The notes: a model not told the origin generated them from the sequence alone. Counted from the first letter of the stretch, positions 1 to 11,864 are shown. The stretch: 55,286 nt of DNA from Synechococcus sp. GreenBA-s (GCF_024345855.1 NZ_JAGQBX010000013.1:1-55286); one strand, 5' to 3'. Numbers and translations are program-made.

Positions 1-77
1 TTGTCGGTGGAGGTGACCCAGTCGCAGAACTGGTTCCACGCAGAAGCGCCTTGGCGCTGCTGGAGAGTGGTGGTCAT
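1..77 (-). CDS. psbA: Photosystem II D1 protein PsbA, N-terminal fragment
   Basis: Reading the minus strand from the ATG at 77 gives [20 protein letters not shown] and continues toward the window edge. This matches the start of cyanobacterial D1, which typically begins MTTTLQQR and has FCxWVTSTDN just after. D1 is the PSII reaction-centre subunit that binds P680, the Mn4Ca cluster ligands and QB in the thylakoid membrane, and it turns over rapidly under light stress. Only about 25 codons are inside the window, so the D1:1 or D1:2 type (residue 130) cannot be judged. It is divergent from cofG. Confidence 0.93.
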   Translation of the reverse strand, partial: MTTTLQQRQGASAWNQFCDWVTSTD

Positions 78-195
78 GAGAACGGTTGGGTGTGCACCGG
101 ACCCGAAGGCCAGGGGCGGTAAGTAGGGCGGTGAACCGGCCCCGAGGGGCGTGGATCAACTACCTGCTGCACTGTAACGGAAGATTGCGTGTTCT
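78..195 (-). promoter_or_regulatory. psbA upstream region with a GTTACA element
   Basis: This 118-base gap between divergent psbA (minus) and cofG (plus) must hold the psbA promoter. On the minus strand a GTTACA hexamer lies at 178-173, about 96 bases before the psbA ATG. It resembles one half of the HLR1 (RpaB-binding) repeat, but the flanking bases do not complete it. I see no convincing TATAAT at a proper spacing; TAGTTG, ten bases downstream of GTTACA, is too close for a -35/-10 pair. This is a weak call based on position and one motif. Confidence 0.3.
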
Positions 196-1206
196 GTGAA
201 GGGGGATGTCCCTGCTCTGCGCTCCATGAAGCCAGCCCCCACCGTGTCCAGGCCCTTCGGCCGCTGCGTCACCTGGAGTCCGAGCCTCACGCTCGTGCCC
301 ACCAACGGCTGCTTCAACGCCTGCGGCTACTGCAGTTTCCGGCGGATTCCCGGCCAGGAGCAGGTGCTCGATCCCGGGGCCGCCGAGGCCCGGATCGCCG
401 CCCGGCCCGCGGCCCTGGAGGTGCTGCTGCTGAGCGGCGAGGTGCATCCGGCCTCCCAGGAACGGGCGGCCTGGTTCGCCCGTCTGCTGGCCCTGAGCCA
501 GCTGGCGCTGGGCTGCGGCCGGCTGCCCCACACCAATGCGGGCCCGCTCTCCCTGCGGGAGATGGCGGCCCTGGGCCGGATCAATCCCTCCCTGGGCCTG
601 ATGCTCGAGGGCTTCGGCCCCGCCTACGACGCCCTGCACGCCCACGCCCCCAGCAAGCGCCTGGCCGTGCGGCTCGGCCAGCTGGAGCAGGCGGGCCGCC
701 TCGGCATCCCCTTCACCACCGGCCTGCTGCTGGGGGTGGGGGAGCGACGCAGCGACCGGCTCGCTGCCCTGGAGTGGCTGGCGGCACTGCAGCGGCGCTG
801 GGGGCACATCCAGGAGGTGATCCTGCAGCCCTGGCGACCCGATGGCGCCCAGGCCACGCCGCTGGGCGCCGCGGAGCAGGCCGATCTGCTGGAGCTGATC
901 GCCACGGCCCGCGCGATCCTGCCGCCGGAGGTCCACCTGCAGACGCCCCCCAACCTCTGGCCCCTGGCGGCCCTGTCCGCTGCCATCGCCGCCGGCATCG
1001 ACGACCTCGGCGGCATCGACGTGGGCGATGTGATCAACCCCGCCTATCCCCAGCCCAGTCCGCAGGCGCTGGCGGCTGTGCTCGCCGAGGCCGGTTGGCA
1101 GCTCACGCCGCGGCTGTGTGTGCATCGGGGCTGGTGGCCCTGGCTGCCACCCGCCCTGGCGCGGCGCCTCGCTCCGCTGGCGGCCCGGCTTCCCGCACCC
1201 GGCTGA
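196..1206 (+). CDS. cofG: FO synthase subunit CofG (7,8-didemethyl-8-hydroxy-5-deazariboflavin synthase)
   Basis: This is a 336-residue radical SAM protein. With CofH it makes the deazaflavin FO, which in cyanobacteria serves as the antenna chromophore of DNA photolyase. The [4Fe-4S]-binding motif C-x3-C-x2-C is seen as CFNACGYCSF about 40 residues in, preceded by SLTLVPTNG. The rest has the CofG pattern (TNAGPLS, GLMLEGFG, IPFTTGLLLGVGE, EVILQPW, LWPLAALSAAIAAGIDDLGG). The frame opens with GTG at 196; an ATG at 226 (MKPAPTV) is an equally good start, and neither has a clear ribosome binding site. It is divergent from psbA and co-directional with the next radical SAM gene. Confidence 0.85.
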   Translation: MKGDVPALRSMKPAPTVSRPFGRCVTWSPSLTLVPTNGCFNACGYCSFRRIPGQEQVLDPGAAEARIAARPAALEVLLLSGEVHPASQERAAWFARLLALSQLALGCGRLPHTNAGPLSLREMAALGRINPSLGLMLEGFGPAYDALHAHAPSKRLAVRLGQLEQAGRLGIPFTTGLLLGVGERRSDRLAALEWLAALQRRWGHIQEVILQPWRPDGAQATPLGAAEQADLLELIATARAILPPEVHLQTPPNLWPLAALSAAIAAGIDDLGGIDVGDVINPAYPQPSPQALAAVLAEAGWQLTPRLCVHRGWWPWLPPALARRLAPLAARLPAPG

Positions 1207-1263
1207 GGGCGCCGCCGATCGGGAGTGCTTGTTAGCGTCCCAGCCTGCGACAGGCGCTTCCGC

Positions 1264-2850
1264 GTGAGCCAACCCGCCCCGGCGGACCAGCGGGTGCTGC
1301 TGGTGCGTCTCCCCTGCAATCCCATCTTCCCGATCGGGCCCGTCTACCTGGCCGACCACCTCCACAAGCAGTTCCCGGCGACCCCGCAGCGGATCCTGGA
1401 TCTGGCGGCCCTGCCGGTGCTCGATGTGGAGCGGGTGCTGCTGCGCACCGTGGAGCAGTTCCGCCCCACGTTGCTGGTGTTCTCCTGGCGCGACATCCAG
1501 ATCTATGCGCCGGTGGATGGGCGCGGCGGCAATCCGCTGCAGAACTCCTTCGAGGTGTTCTATGCCGCCAATCCGCTCAAGCGCCTGCGTGGCGCCCTCG
1601 GCGGGCTGGGGCTGATGGCCTCGTTCTACGGCGAGCTGTGGCGCAACCTGCGCCTGGTGCGCCGCGGGCTGCGGCGGGCGCGGCGCTACAACCCGCAGGC
1701 CACGGCGGTGCTGGGCGGCGGTGCGGTGAGCGTGTTCTATGAGCAGCTCGGCCGCCAGCTGCCCAGGGGCACGGTGGTGTCGGTGGGGGAAGGGGAGCCG
1801 CTGCTGGAGAAGCTGATCCGCGGCGACTCCCTGGCGGGCGAGCGCTGTTTTGTGGCGGGCGAGGAGCCCCGGCCGGGGCTGATCCACGAGCAGCCGGCGG
1901 GGATGGAGAAAACCGCCTGCAACTACGCCTACATCGCCGAGATCTGGCCCCAGCTCGACTGGTACCTGGAGGGGGGCGACTTCTACGTGGGCGTGCAGAC
2001 CAAGCGCGGCTGCCCCCACAACTGCTGCTATTGCGTCTACACGGTGGTGGAAGGCAAGGCGGTGCGGGTGAACCCGGTGGAGGAGGTGATCGCCGAGATG
2101 CGCCAGCTCTATGCCAAGGGCGTGCGCGGCTTCTGGTTCACCGATGCCCAGTTCATCCCCGCCCGCCGCTACATCGAGGATGCCAAAGAGCTGCTCCGGG
2201 CAATCCAGGCCGAAGGCTGGAACGACATCCGCTGGGCCGCCTACATCCGCGCCGACAACCTCGATGCCGAGCTGGCCGAGCTGATGGTGGCCACCGGCAT
2301 GGACTACTTCGAAATCGGCATCACCTCCGGCTCCCAGGAGCTCGTGCGCAAGATGCGCATGGGCTACAACCTGCGCACCGTGCTGGAGAACTGCCGCCTG
2401 CTGGCCCGGGCGGGGTTCCGCGAGCACGTGTCGGTGAACTACTCGTTCAATGTGATCGACGAGCGGCCCGAGACGATCCGCCAGACCATCGCCTACCACC
2501 GCGAGCTGGAGCGCATCTTCGGCGCCGACAAGGTGGAGCCGGCGATCTTCTTCATCGGCCTGCAGCCCCACACCCACCTGGAGCAGTACGGCTTCGACCA
2601 GGGCCTGATCCAGCCCGGCTACAACCCGATGAGCATGATGCCCTGGACGGCCCGCCAGCTGCTCTGGAATCCGGAGCCGATGGGCAGCACCTTCGGCCGC
2701 ATCTGCCTGGAGGCCTTCGAGACCAACCCCGCCGACTTCGGCCGCACCGTGATGGACCTGCTGGAGCGCGACTACGGCCTGGCGCCCCTGGAGCAGGCCT
2801 TGCATGCGCCGGTGGAGGGCCGCCGGGCCCTGGCCTCGGCGGTGCGCTGA
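1264..2850 (+). CDS. Photosystem II high-light acclimation radical SAM protein (B12-binding type)
   Basis: This protein of about 528 residues begins QRVLLVRLPCNPIFPIGPVYLADHL, a B12-binding-like Rossmann N-terminus. About 250 residues in it has a radical SAM core with the cluster motif CPHNCCYC followed by VYTVVEGK. The sequence matches the cyanobacterial family that databases name photosystem II high light acclimation radical SAM protein; its chemistry is not established. The GTG at 1264 fits that family's short N-terminus, and an upstream in-frame GTG at 1225 would add 13 residues. It follows cofG by 57 bases on the same strand, so co-transcription is likely. The closeness to psbA fits the family name but proves nothing. 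Confidence 0.82.
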   Translation: MSQPAPADQRVLLVRLPCNPIFPIGPVYLADHLHKQFPATPQRILDLAALPVLDVERVLLRTVEQFRPTLLVFSWRDIQIYAPVDGRGGNPLQNSFEVFYAANPLKRLRGALGGLGLMASFYGELWRNLRLVRRGLRRARRYNPQATAVLGGGAVSVFYEQLGRQLPRGTVVSVGEGEPLLEKLIRGDSLAGERCFVAGEEPRPGLIHEQPAGMEKTACNYAYIAEIWPQLDWYLEGGDFYVGVQTKRGCPHNCCYCVYTVVEGKAVRVNPVEEVIAEMRQLYAKGVRGFWFTDAQFIPARRYIEDAKELLRAIQAEGWNDIRWAAYIRADNLDAELAELMVATGMDYFEIGITSGSQELVRKMRMGYNLRTVLENCRLLARAGFREHVSVNYSFNVIDERPETIRQTIAYHRELERIFGADKVEPAIFFIGLQPHTHLEQYGFDQGLIQPGYNPMSMMPWTARQLLWNPEPMGSTFGRICLEAFETNPADFGRTVMDLLERDYGLAPLEQALHAPVEGRRALASAVR

Positions 2851-2881
2851 CGCTGCGGTTCCGCCGCCAGCTGCACCTGCT

Positions 2882-3697
2882 TCACCACCAGCGGCGCCGC
2901 ACCCACAGCAGCGCTCCAAGCCCGAGCCAGCCCAGCAGTCCGCCGATCGGATTCGGGCTGGGGCTGCCGGCGCCCACCAGCCAGGCGGGTGCCCCCGGCG
3001 CGATCTGCAGCGGCCCGGCCATCAGCGCGAACCAGCCGCCCACCAGCCCGCCGTGCAGGCCCACGGCTCCCCACAGGGCACCGCCATCGGCGCGGCGCTG
3101 CAGCGCCAGAGCCAGCCCCAGCAGCACCAGGCCACCGAGCAGGGCCAGGGCCTCCGGCGCCGGTAGGCGGCTCCAGGGGTGCACCAGCGCAAACACCGCG
3201 GCCTGCAGGCCGATGGCCCGCTGGCGACCGGCCAGGAGGTCCAGTTCGCCCCAGAGCCAGCCGCGGAACAGCAGCTCCTCGGCGAAGCCCACCCCCAGCA
3301 GCAGCGCCAGGGCATTCAGCGCCTCGGCGGCGCTGAGGCTGCCCCCCCAGCGGGCCTGGCCGCCCAGCAGCAGCACCGCGCAGACGCCCGCCAGCAGCAG
3401 CAACGCCTTGAGCAGGCCCCGAACGAAGGCCCGCACACCTGAGGCGGGCGTCACCGCCACGCCAAGGGTCTGCCACGGGGCGGACGTTCCCCAGGCCCGC
3501 CGCAGGCGCCAGGGCAGCGTGGCCAGCAGCAGCAGCAGGGCGAGCACCGCCCCCGCCAGATCCAGCTGGTCGGGCCGCCCGGCGGGGAACAGCAGGCCGA
3601 AGGGCCTGGAGCTCAGCCAGCCCAGCCCGTAGAGCAGCGGCACGTAGAGGAGGGTGCCCCACCAGTGGGGGCGGGGGCTGCCGGGGGCGGCGGCCAT
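2882..3697 (-). CDS. CPBP family intramembrane (CAAX-type) metalloprotease
   Basis: This is a 271-residue polytopic membrane protein. The Abi/CPBP signature is visible: GFAEELLFRGWLWGEL (EExxFR motif), then FALVHPWS with the second-motif histidine, and further hydrophobic helices to the C-terminus (LLGWLGLGALLW). Family members are intramembrane glutamic proteases or have lost that role; the substrate is unknown. The ATG at 3697 overlaps the clpS stop codon as ATGA, so translation is probably coupled to clpS. A longer in-frame N-terminus starting inside clpS is possible but unlikely. It is convergent with the upstream plus-strand radical SAM gene, with a 31-base gap. Confidence 0.82.
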   Translation of the reverse strand: MAAAPGSPRPHWWGTLLYVPLLYGLGWLSSRPFGLLFPAGRPDQLDLAGAVLALLLLLATLPWRLRRAWGTSAPWQTLGVAVTPASGVRAFVRGLLKALLLLAGVCAVLLLGGQARWGGSLSAAEALNALALLLGVGFAEELLFRGWLWGELDLLAGRQRAIGLQAAVFALVHPWSRLPAPEALALLGGLVLLGLALALQRRADGGALWGAVGLHGGLVGGWFALMAGPLQIAPGAPAWLVGAGSPSPNPIGGLLGWLGLGALLWVRRRWW

Positions 3698-4053
3698 CAG
3701 CTCTCGGGCTCGATCGTGCTGCTGAGGCCCTTGGCCTTGAGGCTCTCGCTGTAGAACTCCGCCGGCTCGATGTCGCACACGATCACCAGGCCCACGCCGG
3801 TGTTGTGGGTCTCCAGCATCACGGCGATGGCGTCCTGCTCGCTGAGGAGCGGCACCACCTGGCGCAGGGTGCTCACCACGTATTCCATGGTGTTGACCGG
3901 GTCGTTGTGCAGCAGCACCTTGTAGCGGGGCGAGGGCTTGCGCACCCGCTCCGGTGCCTTCTCCATCACGGCGGCGCCGCCGGGGTTGCCGGTGGGCGAC
4001 TCGGTGGCCCGGGTGGGGAGGTCGGTGACAGTCATCATGGCCAGCTCAGACAT
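3697..4053 (-). CDS. clpS: ATP-dependent Clp protease adaptor ClpS
   Basis: ClpS delivers N-degron substrates to the ClpAP/ClpCP protease. This 118-residue protein has the hallmark core YKVLLHNDPVNTMEYVVSTL, containing the conserved N-D-x-x-N-T-M-E-x-V segment, followed by a GVGLVIVCDIEPAEFYSESL tail. The start at MSELAMMTV is chosen; an upstream in-frame ATG (4083) would overlap dapL and is less likely. The stop codon overlaps the start of the CPBP protease gene. Many cyanobacteria carry two ClpS paralogues, and which one this is cannot be said. Confidence 0.93.
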   Translation of the reverse strand: MSELAMMTVTDLPTRATESPTGNPGGAAVMEKAPERVRKPSPRYKVLLHNDPVNTMEYVVSTLRQVVPLLSEQDAIAVMLETHNTGVGLVIVCDIEPAEFYSESLKAKGLSSTIEPES

Positions 4054-4079
4054 GACGGACGAGAACTGTAGGAAGCTGT

Positions 4080-5330
4080 TCAAGCGCCAGCTGCGGCAGT
4101 GGCCAGGGCGCGCTGAATCCGCCCCATCGCCTCCAGCACGTTCTCGCGGCTGTTGAAGGCCGAGAGCCGGAAATAGCCCTCACCGGCGGCACCGAAGCCG
4201 CTGCCGGGGGTGCCCACCACGTTGGCCTGGCTGAGCAGCAGGTCGAAGAAGCCCCAGGAATCCACGCCGGCGGGGGTTTGGATCCACACGTAGGGGGCCT
4301 GCTCGCCGCCATACACCGCCAGGCCGGCCGCGCTCAGTTCGCGGCGGATGATCGCGGCGTTCTCCATGTAGAAGGCGATCAGGGCCTTCACCTGGGCCTG
4401 GCCCTCGGGCGAATACACGGCTTCAGCGCCGCGCTGCACGATGTAGCTCACGCCGTTGAACTTGGTGCACTGGCGGCGGTTCCACAGGCCCCAGAGCTCC
4501 ACCGCCTCGCCGTTGGCGGCGGTGCCCTTCAGGCCCCGGGGCACCACGGTGAGGGCGCAGCGGGTGCCGGTGAAGCCGGCGTTCTTGGAGAAGGAGCGGA
4601 ATTCGATCGCACACTCGCGGGCGCCGTCGATCTCATAGATCGAGTGGGGCAGCGAGGGGTCCTGGATGAAGGCCTCGTAGGCGGCGTCGAACAGGATCAG
4701 GGCGCCGTTGGCGCGGGCGTAGTCCACCCAGGCCTGGAGCTGCTCCCTGGTGGCGACGGCGCCGGTGGGGTTGTTCGGGAAGCAGAGGTAGATCAGATCC
4801 ACTGGTTCGGTGGGGATCTGAGCCGTGAAGCCGTTCTCGGCATTGATCGGCAGATAGGTGAGGCCCCCGTACTGGCCGGCGTCATCGGCTTCGCCGGTGC
4901 GGCCCGCCATCACGTTGCTGTCCACATACACCGGATACACCGGGTCGGTCACGGCGATGCGGTTGCCCTCGCCGAGGATGTCGAGGATGTTGGCGCTGTC
5001 GCACTTCGAGCCGTCGGACACGAAGATCTCCTCGGCGGCGATGTCGCAGCCGCGGGCCTGGAAGTCGTGCTTGGCGATCGCCTCGCGCAGCCACAGGTAG
5101 CCCTGCTCGGGGCCGTAGCCGTGGAAGCCCTCGCGGGTGCCCATCTCGTCGATGGCGGCCTTCATGGCGGTGCGGCAGGCCTCCGGCAGCGGCTCGGTCA
5201 CATCGCCGATGCCCAGGCGGATGATCGGGGCCTCGGGGTGGGCCTCGCTGAAGGCCTTCACGCGCCGGCCGATCTCGGGGAACAGGTAGCCCGCCTTGAG
5301 CTTGAGGTAGTTGCCGTTGACCTGGGCCAT
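4080..5330 (-). CDS. dapL: LL-diaminopimelate aminotransferase DapL
   Basis: This 416-residue class I/II PLP aminotransferase converts tetrahydrodipicolinate directly to LL-diaminopimelate, the route to lysine and peptidoglycan used by cyanobacteria, plants and chlamydiae. It begins [20 protein letters not shown], as DapL proteins do. It has [11 protein letters not shown], the substrate-loop segment [24 protein letters not shown], the aspartate of LFDAAYEAF and the PLP lysine in [13 protein letters not shown]. Its start is 23 bases from the next, divergent reading frame. A TAGGAC -10-like element on the minus strand at 5381-5376 gives a leader of about 39 bases. Confidence 0.96.
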   Translation of the reverse strand: MAQVNGNYLKLKAGYLFPEIGRRVKAFSEAHPEAPIIRLGIGDVTEPLPEACRTAMKAAIDEMGTREGFHGYGPEQGYLWLREAIAKHDFQARGCDIAAEEIFVSDGSKCDSANILDILGEGNRIAVTDPVYPVYVDSNVMAGRTGEADDAGQYGGLTYLPINAENGFTAQIPTEPVDLIYLCFPNNPTGAVATREQLQAWVDYARANGALILFDAAYEAFIQDPSLPHSIYEIDGARECAIEFRSFSKNAGFTGTRCALTVVPRGLKGTAANGEAVELWGLWNRRQCTKFNGVSYIVQRGAEAVYSPEGQAQVKALIAFYMENAAIIRRELSAAGLAVYGGEQAPYVWIQTPAGVDSWGFFDLLLSQANVVGTPGSGFGAAGEGYFRLSAFNSRENVLEAMGRIQRALATAAAGA

Positions 5331-5353
5331 GGAAGACGGGCGCCGCGCGCGGG

Positions 5354-8106
<2,753 letters not shown>

Positions 8107-8110
<4 letters not shown>

Positions 8111-8137
8111 CAGTGGCACGTGCTACGGTTCTATTAC
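8107..8137 (+). promoter_or_regulatory. Candidate rne promoter
   Basis: CTGACA at 8107-8112 (five of six matches to TTGACA, overlapping the upstream stop codon) is followed 19 bases later by TATTAC at 8132-8137. If used, transcription would start near 8144 and give rne a leader of about 430 bases. Inference from motif and spacing. Confidence 0.35.
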
Positions 8138-8572
8138 GACGGTAGATCCATCAGCCAGTTCATAGCTGATCGGGACATCGCCGCGGCAGCTTTCACGAAC
8201 CACTCTTCCTGAAAGCCGCTGCCTGCGGCGCCGTTCAGACGGGTTCCATCCAATACCGGAACTTGCAACCTTTCGCCGACCAGGCCCGTTCGAACGGCCG
8301 CGGCTGCGAGGAGCCCACACCCTGTGTGGCCCTCCCGCCCCATCCTTTGATCCGGCGCCGCGGCGGTCCCTGTCCGACTCCCCTGGCACCGCCCCTGTGC
8401 GGCTGTCACCCCCGTGGTTGTCGCCCTGAGCCTTCCCGACCTCCCGTCCTCCAGTGCCCTTGCCGCAGCCGCCGTCGGCGGTGGCAAGGCCTGGCGGCCG
8501 CTGGGGGGTCCGGGGTTGGGGTGCCTCCTCCCGTTCCAGGTCCGGCTCAACTGAGCCATCCCCCCGATATCC
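8111..8572. other. Long intergenic leader upstream of rne (462 bases)
   Basis: I see no convincing gene in this stretch; open frames here are short and lack family-like sequence. It contains the candidate promoter at 8107-8137 and several GC-rich inverted segments, such as the one around GCCGCCGTCGGCGG near 8470. RNase E genes are known to be autoregulated through long 5' leaders in E. coli, and long rne leaders are reported in cyanobacteria, so this is best read as an rne 5' UTR. Confidence 0.45.
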
Positions 8573-10687
8573 ATGCCCCAGCAGATCGTCATCGCCGAGC
8601 AGCTGCGCATCGCCGCGGTTCTCCACGACGAACGTGTTGATGAACTGGTGGTGGCCCAGGGGCGTTACCAGATCGGTGACGTCTACCTCGGCACCGTTGA
8701 GAATGTGCTTCCCGGCATTGATGCCGCGTTTGTCAATATCGGTGAGGGGGAGAAGAACGGCTTCATCCACGTCACCGACCTCGGCCCCCTGCGCCTGAAG
8801 AAGGGCACCGTCGGCATCACCGAGCTGCTCGAGCCGCGCCAGAAGGTGCTGGTGCAGGTGATGAAGGAGCCCACCGGCACCAAGGGCCCCCGCCTCACCG
8901 GCAACCTCACCCTGCCCGGCCGCTTCCTGGTGCTCCAGCCCCACGGCCAGGGCGTCAACATCTCGCGCCGCATCGCCGCCGAGGGCGAGCGCAACCGCCT
9001 GCGGGCCCTGGGCGTGCTGATCAAGCCCCCCGGCGCCGGCCTGCTGATCCGCACCGAGGCCGACGGCGTCAGCGAGGAGCTGCTGATCGACGACCTCGAG
9101 GCCCTGCTGCGCCAGTGGGAGGCGATCCAGACCGCCGCCGAGAGCGCCAGCCCGCCGGTGCTGCTCAACCGCGACGAGGACTTCATCCATCGCGTGCTGC
9201 GCGACCTCTACAGCCCCGACGTCGTGCGGGTCGTCGTCGACACCCCCGAGGCGGTGGCCCGGGCCAATGCCTTCCTCGGCGCGGACCACGCCAACGTGCT
9301 GGTGGAGGCCCACGGCGAGCCCGCCGAGATCCTCGAGCACTTCAAGGTGAACGCGGCGATCCGCGATGCCCTCAAGCCCCGGGTGGATCTGCCCTCCGGC
9401 GGCTACGTGATCATCGAGCCCACCGAGGCGCTCACGGTGATCGACGTGAACTCGGGCTCCTTCACCCGCTCCGCCAACGCCCGCGAGACGGTGCTGTGGA
9501 CCAACTGCGAGGCGGCCATCGAGATCGCCCGTCAGCTCAAGCTGCGCAACATCGGCGGCGTGGTGGTGATCGACTTCATCGACATGGAGTCGCGCCGTGA
9601 CCAGCTGCAGCTGCTGGAGCACTTCACCGAGGCCGTGCGCCACGATGCGGCCCGGCCCCAGATTGCCCAGCTCACCGAACTGGGCCTGGTGGAGCTGACC
9701 CGCAAGCGCCAGGGCCAGAACATCTATGAGCTGTTCGGCCGCGCCTGCCCCAGCTGCGGCGGCCTCGGCCACGTGGCCGTGCTGCCCGGCAAGGACTCGC
9801 TCCAGCCCCTCGCCAACCTCGGCGGTCTGGTGCGCTCCGCCGCCTCGGCCCGGGCCGAGGTGCTCAGCCCCTCCGGCGCCGAGTCCACCGGCGGCCGTCG
9901 CCGCCGCGGCGGGCGCGGTGGCCGCGGCGGCGGCGAGCTGCTGGAAGCGGCTCTGCCCCAGGCCCAGGAGTTCGTCACCGTGCCGGTGCTCACCACCACC
10001 TCCCTGGAGGCCGCCACGGCGCCCGCCGCCGGTGATCCCGCCAGCCGCCGGCCCGAGCCCGAGCTGGTGGCGGTGCCCATGGATGCCGAGCAGGAACTGG
10101 TCTACGGCTGGCTCGGCCTCAACCCGGTCCTGCTGCTCGAGCCCCAGCCCAGCAGCGACAACCTGGTGGTGCGGGTGGTGCGCCCTGGCGATGACGCCGA
10201 TGCCGTGCTCGAGGAGGCGCGCCAGCAGCTGGCTGCCGCCGGTCCCCGCCGCCGTCGTCGCGGCCGTGGCGGCAGCGGCGAGGCCCCCGGCGACGGGCGC
10301 TCCGGCCATGGCGACGGTGCCGATGCGGAGGATGGCGGCAGCAGCGCCAGCCCGGTTTCCGCGCCCGTGGCGGTGCCCACCCCGCTGCCCGTCACCGTGG
10401 AGATCACGCCGCTCGAGGAGTTCACCCCGATCCCGGTGCTCTCCGACGCCAGCATCGAAGTGCGCAGCACCCGCTCCCTTGATGCCCCGGCGCCGGCTCC
10501 AACGCGGGGCGGGCGCAGCCGCAGCCGTTCCAGCGCCGCCGCTCCCGTGGCCGTGGCGAGCACCACGGCGGTGCTCCCCGTGATCCCCGTCGTTGCCGTT
10601 CAGGCGGAGCCTGTGGCCGAAGCCGCCGCCGAGCCCGATTCCGGTGAGCCCCGCCGCCGCCGCCGTCGCTCCTCCGCCAGCGACTGA
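8573..10687 (+). CDS. rne: Ribonuclease E/G family endoribonuclease
   Basis: This is the main endoribonuclease of mRNA decay and rRNA/tRNA processing, 704 residues long (the shorter cyanobacterial RNase E form). It has an S1 domain near residues 30-120 ([20 protein letters not shown]). The catalytic magnesium-binding aspartates are D291 (VIDVNSGSF) and D334 (VIDFIDM), 43 residues apart as in E. coli D303/D346. The zinc-link CPSCGG is at C392/C395. The tail from about residue 420 is low-complexity, rich in Arg/Gly/Ala/Pro, with basic clusters ([13 protein letters not shown] and a C-terminal [11 protein letters not shown]). ATG at 8573 is the only good start. rnhB follows after two bases, forming the rne-rnhB pair seen in many cyanobacteria. 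Confidence 0.96.
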   Translation: MPQQIVIAEQLRIAAVLHDERVDELVVAQGRYQIGDVYLGTVENVLPGIDAAFVNIGEGEKNGFIHVTDLGPLRLKKGTVGITELLEPRQKVLVQVMKEPTGTKGPRLTGNLTLPGRFLVLQPHGQGVNISRRIAAEGERNRLRALGVLIKPPGAGLLIRTEADGVSEELLIDDLEALLRQWEAIQTAAESASPPVLLNRDEDFIHRVLRDLYSPDVVRVVVDTPEAVARANAFLGADHANVLVEAHGEPAEILEHFKVNAAIRDALKPRVDLPSGGYVIIEPTEALTVIDVNSGSFTRSANARETVLWTNCEAAIEIARQLKLRNIGGVVVIDFIDMESRRDQLQLLEHFTEAVRHDAARPQIAQLTELGLVELTRKRQGQNIYELFGRACPSCGGLGHVAVLPGKDSLQPLANLGGLVRSAASARAEVLSPSGAESTGGRRRRGGRGGRGGGELLEAALPQAQEFVTVPVLTTTSLEAATAPAAGDPASRRPEPELVAVPMDAEQELVYGWLGLNPVLLLEPQPSSDNLVVRVVRPGDDADAVLEEARQQLAAAGPRRRRRGRGGSGEAPGDGRSGHGDGADAEDGGSSASPVSAPVAVPTPLPVTVEITPLEEFTPIPVLSDASIEVRSTRSLDAPAPAPTRGGRSRSRSSAAAPVAVASTTAVLPVIPVVAVQAEPVAEAAAEPDSGEPRRRRRRSSASD

Positions 10688-10689
10688 GC

Positions 10690-11262
10690 GTGGCCCAGGC
10701 CGGCGTCGATGAGGTGGGCCGGGGCTGCTGGTTCGGCCCCGTCTTCGCCGCGGCGGTGATCGTGCCGGCCGCGGCCCACGCCCCCCTCGCCAGCGCCGGC
10801 CTCACCGACAGCAAGGCCCTCACGGCCCGGCGCCGGGCCCAGCTGGTGCCCCGGATCACGGAGGCCGCCGAGCGCTGGGCCCTGGGCCAGGCCTCGGCGG
10901 CGGAGATCGATCGCTTCGGCATCCGCCAGGCCACCGAGTGGGCGATGATCCGCGCCCTGCAGCGGCTCGGGCCCGCGCCGGAGCTGGTGCTGGTGGATGG
11001 GGTGCTGCCGCTGCGGGCCTGGCCTGGCCCCCAGCGCACCGTGGTGCGCGGCGACAGCCTGCACCTGGAGATCGCCGCCGCCAGCGTGCTGGCCAAGCAG
11101 TGCCGCGACGCCCTGATCCAGCGGCTGGCGGAGCGCCATCCCGGCTATGGCCTGGAGCGCCATGCCGGCTACGGCACCGCCGTGCACCGCCAGGCCCTGC
11201 TGCAGCTGGGGCCCACGCCGCTGCACCGGCGCACCTTCCTGCGCAAGCTGCTGGGGCCGTAG
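10690..11262 (+). CDS. rnhB: Ribonuclease HII
   Basis: RNase HII cleaves RNA in RNA-DNA hybrids and initiates ribonucleotide excision repair. The 190-residue protein shows the signature [14 protein letters not shown] with the catalytic Asp-Glu pair, the LTDSKAL motif, a further acidic residue in LVDGV, and [16 protein letters not shown]. It starts with GTG at 10690, two bases after the rne stop, so translational coupling is likely. Position 7 of the DEVGRG block is followed by Cys-Trp where Pro-Leu-Ala-Gly is commoner, a known variation. Length is normal. Confidence 0.95.
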   Translation: MAQAGVDEVGRGCWFGPVFAAAVIVPAAAHAPLASAGLTDSKALTARRRAQLVPRITEAAERWALGQASAAEIDRFGIRQATEWAMIRALQRLGPAPELVLVDGVLPLRAWPGPQRTVVRGDSLHLEIAAASVLAKQCRDALIQRLAERHPGYGLERHAGYGTAVHRQALLQLGPTPLHRRTFLRKLLGP

Positions 11263-11284
11263 CCCAGGCGGCTGGTGGACTGGG

Positions 11285-11308
11285 CCCTAAGCCCTAAGCC
11301 CTAAGCCC
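11285..11308. repeat. Heptamer tandem repeat (CCCTAAG)x3
   Basis: Three perfect copies of CCCTAAG at 11285-11305 are followed by a degenerate CCCTCGG. They lie in the short convergent gap between rnhB and the DUF1997 gene. Seven-base tandem repeats (STRR type) are known from cyanobacterial genomes; function is unknown and slippage variation is likely. Confidence 0.8.
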
Positions 11309-11313
11309 TCGGT

Positions 11314-11835
11314 TCAGGCCGCGGCCTGCGGCTCGCACCAGCGCTCGAAATCCCCCAGCAGCTGCTGGCCCACGCGGGTCTTGATGCCCAGCAGGATGCC
11401 CGCCAGCAGCGAGCGGCCCGTGGCCTCCAGCACGCCGGTGGGGACCAGCTTCAACAGGCTGGGCTGGCTCACGCTCACCGCCAGCGCCGCTTCGCCCGCC
11501 AGGCCCGCATCGCTGACCTCCAGCCAGGAGTGGAGGGTCAGGCGGAAGTCGTCCACCAGGCCCAGCCCCTCCAGCTCGCAGTCCACCGCCTCCAGCTCGA
11601 TGCGGTTGGGATGGGAGCGGGCCACCAGCTCCACCACCGGCTGGATCTGCAGCTGGAACACCTGCAGCTTCGTGACCGTGTAGCGGTAGCGCCCCGGGCT
11701 GAGGGGTTCCAGCTGACGGGCATCCAGCAGGGCCGCCATCACCCTCTCCTCGTCCGCCAGGTAGGAGGCGAGGCGCTCCTGCTCCTGCTCCACCGGCAGA
11801 TGCAGGGCTTGGCTGGCACTGAAGGCCAGGGGCAT
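11314..11835 (-). CDS. DUF1997 family protein
   Basis: This 173-residue protein matches the DUF1997 family common in cyanobacteria and plastids, whose role is not known. Visible features are a YRYTVTKLQVFQLQIQPVVEL segment, LEAVDCELEGLG, a LTLHSWLEV strand and a C-terminal LLAGILLGIKTRVGQQLLGDFERWC. No signal peptide or membrane helix is evident, so it is probably soluble. The ATG at 11835 is preceded by a minus-strand TAGGAT element at 11864-11859, giving a leader of about 17 bases. It is divergent from pheA. Confidence 0.78.
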   Translation of the reverse strand: MPLAFSASQALHLPVEQEQERLASYLADEERVMAALLDARQLEPLSPGRYRYTVTKLQVFQLQIQPVVELVARSHPNRIELEAVDCELEGLGLVDDFRLTLHSWLEVSDAGLAGEAALAVSVSQPSLLKLVPTGVLEATGRSLLAGILLGIKTRVGQQLLGDFERWCEPQAAA

Positions 11836-11858
11836 TCCAGGGCGGCCGGCGCGTCATG

Positions 11859-11864
11859 ATCCTA
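11859..11864 (-). promoter_or_regulatory. Candidate -10 element (TAGGAT) for the DUF1997 gene
   Basis: GGATAGGATCA on the minus strand lies 24 bases before the ATG at 11835 and fits the recurrent TAGGNT element of this window. No -35 match is seen. Confidence 0.38.

Noticed and set aside
160-2919. Minus-strand open frame of 919 codons opposite cofG and the radical SAM gene
   Set aside because: It is the antisense shadow of two recognisable plus-strand enzymes; its translation is His/Gly/Ala-rich with no domain, a product of GC-rich codon bias.
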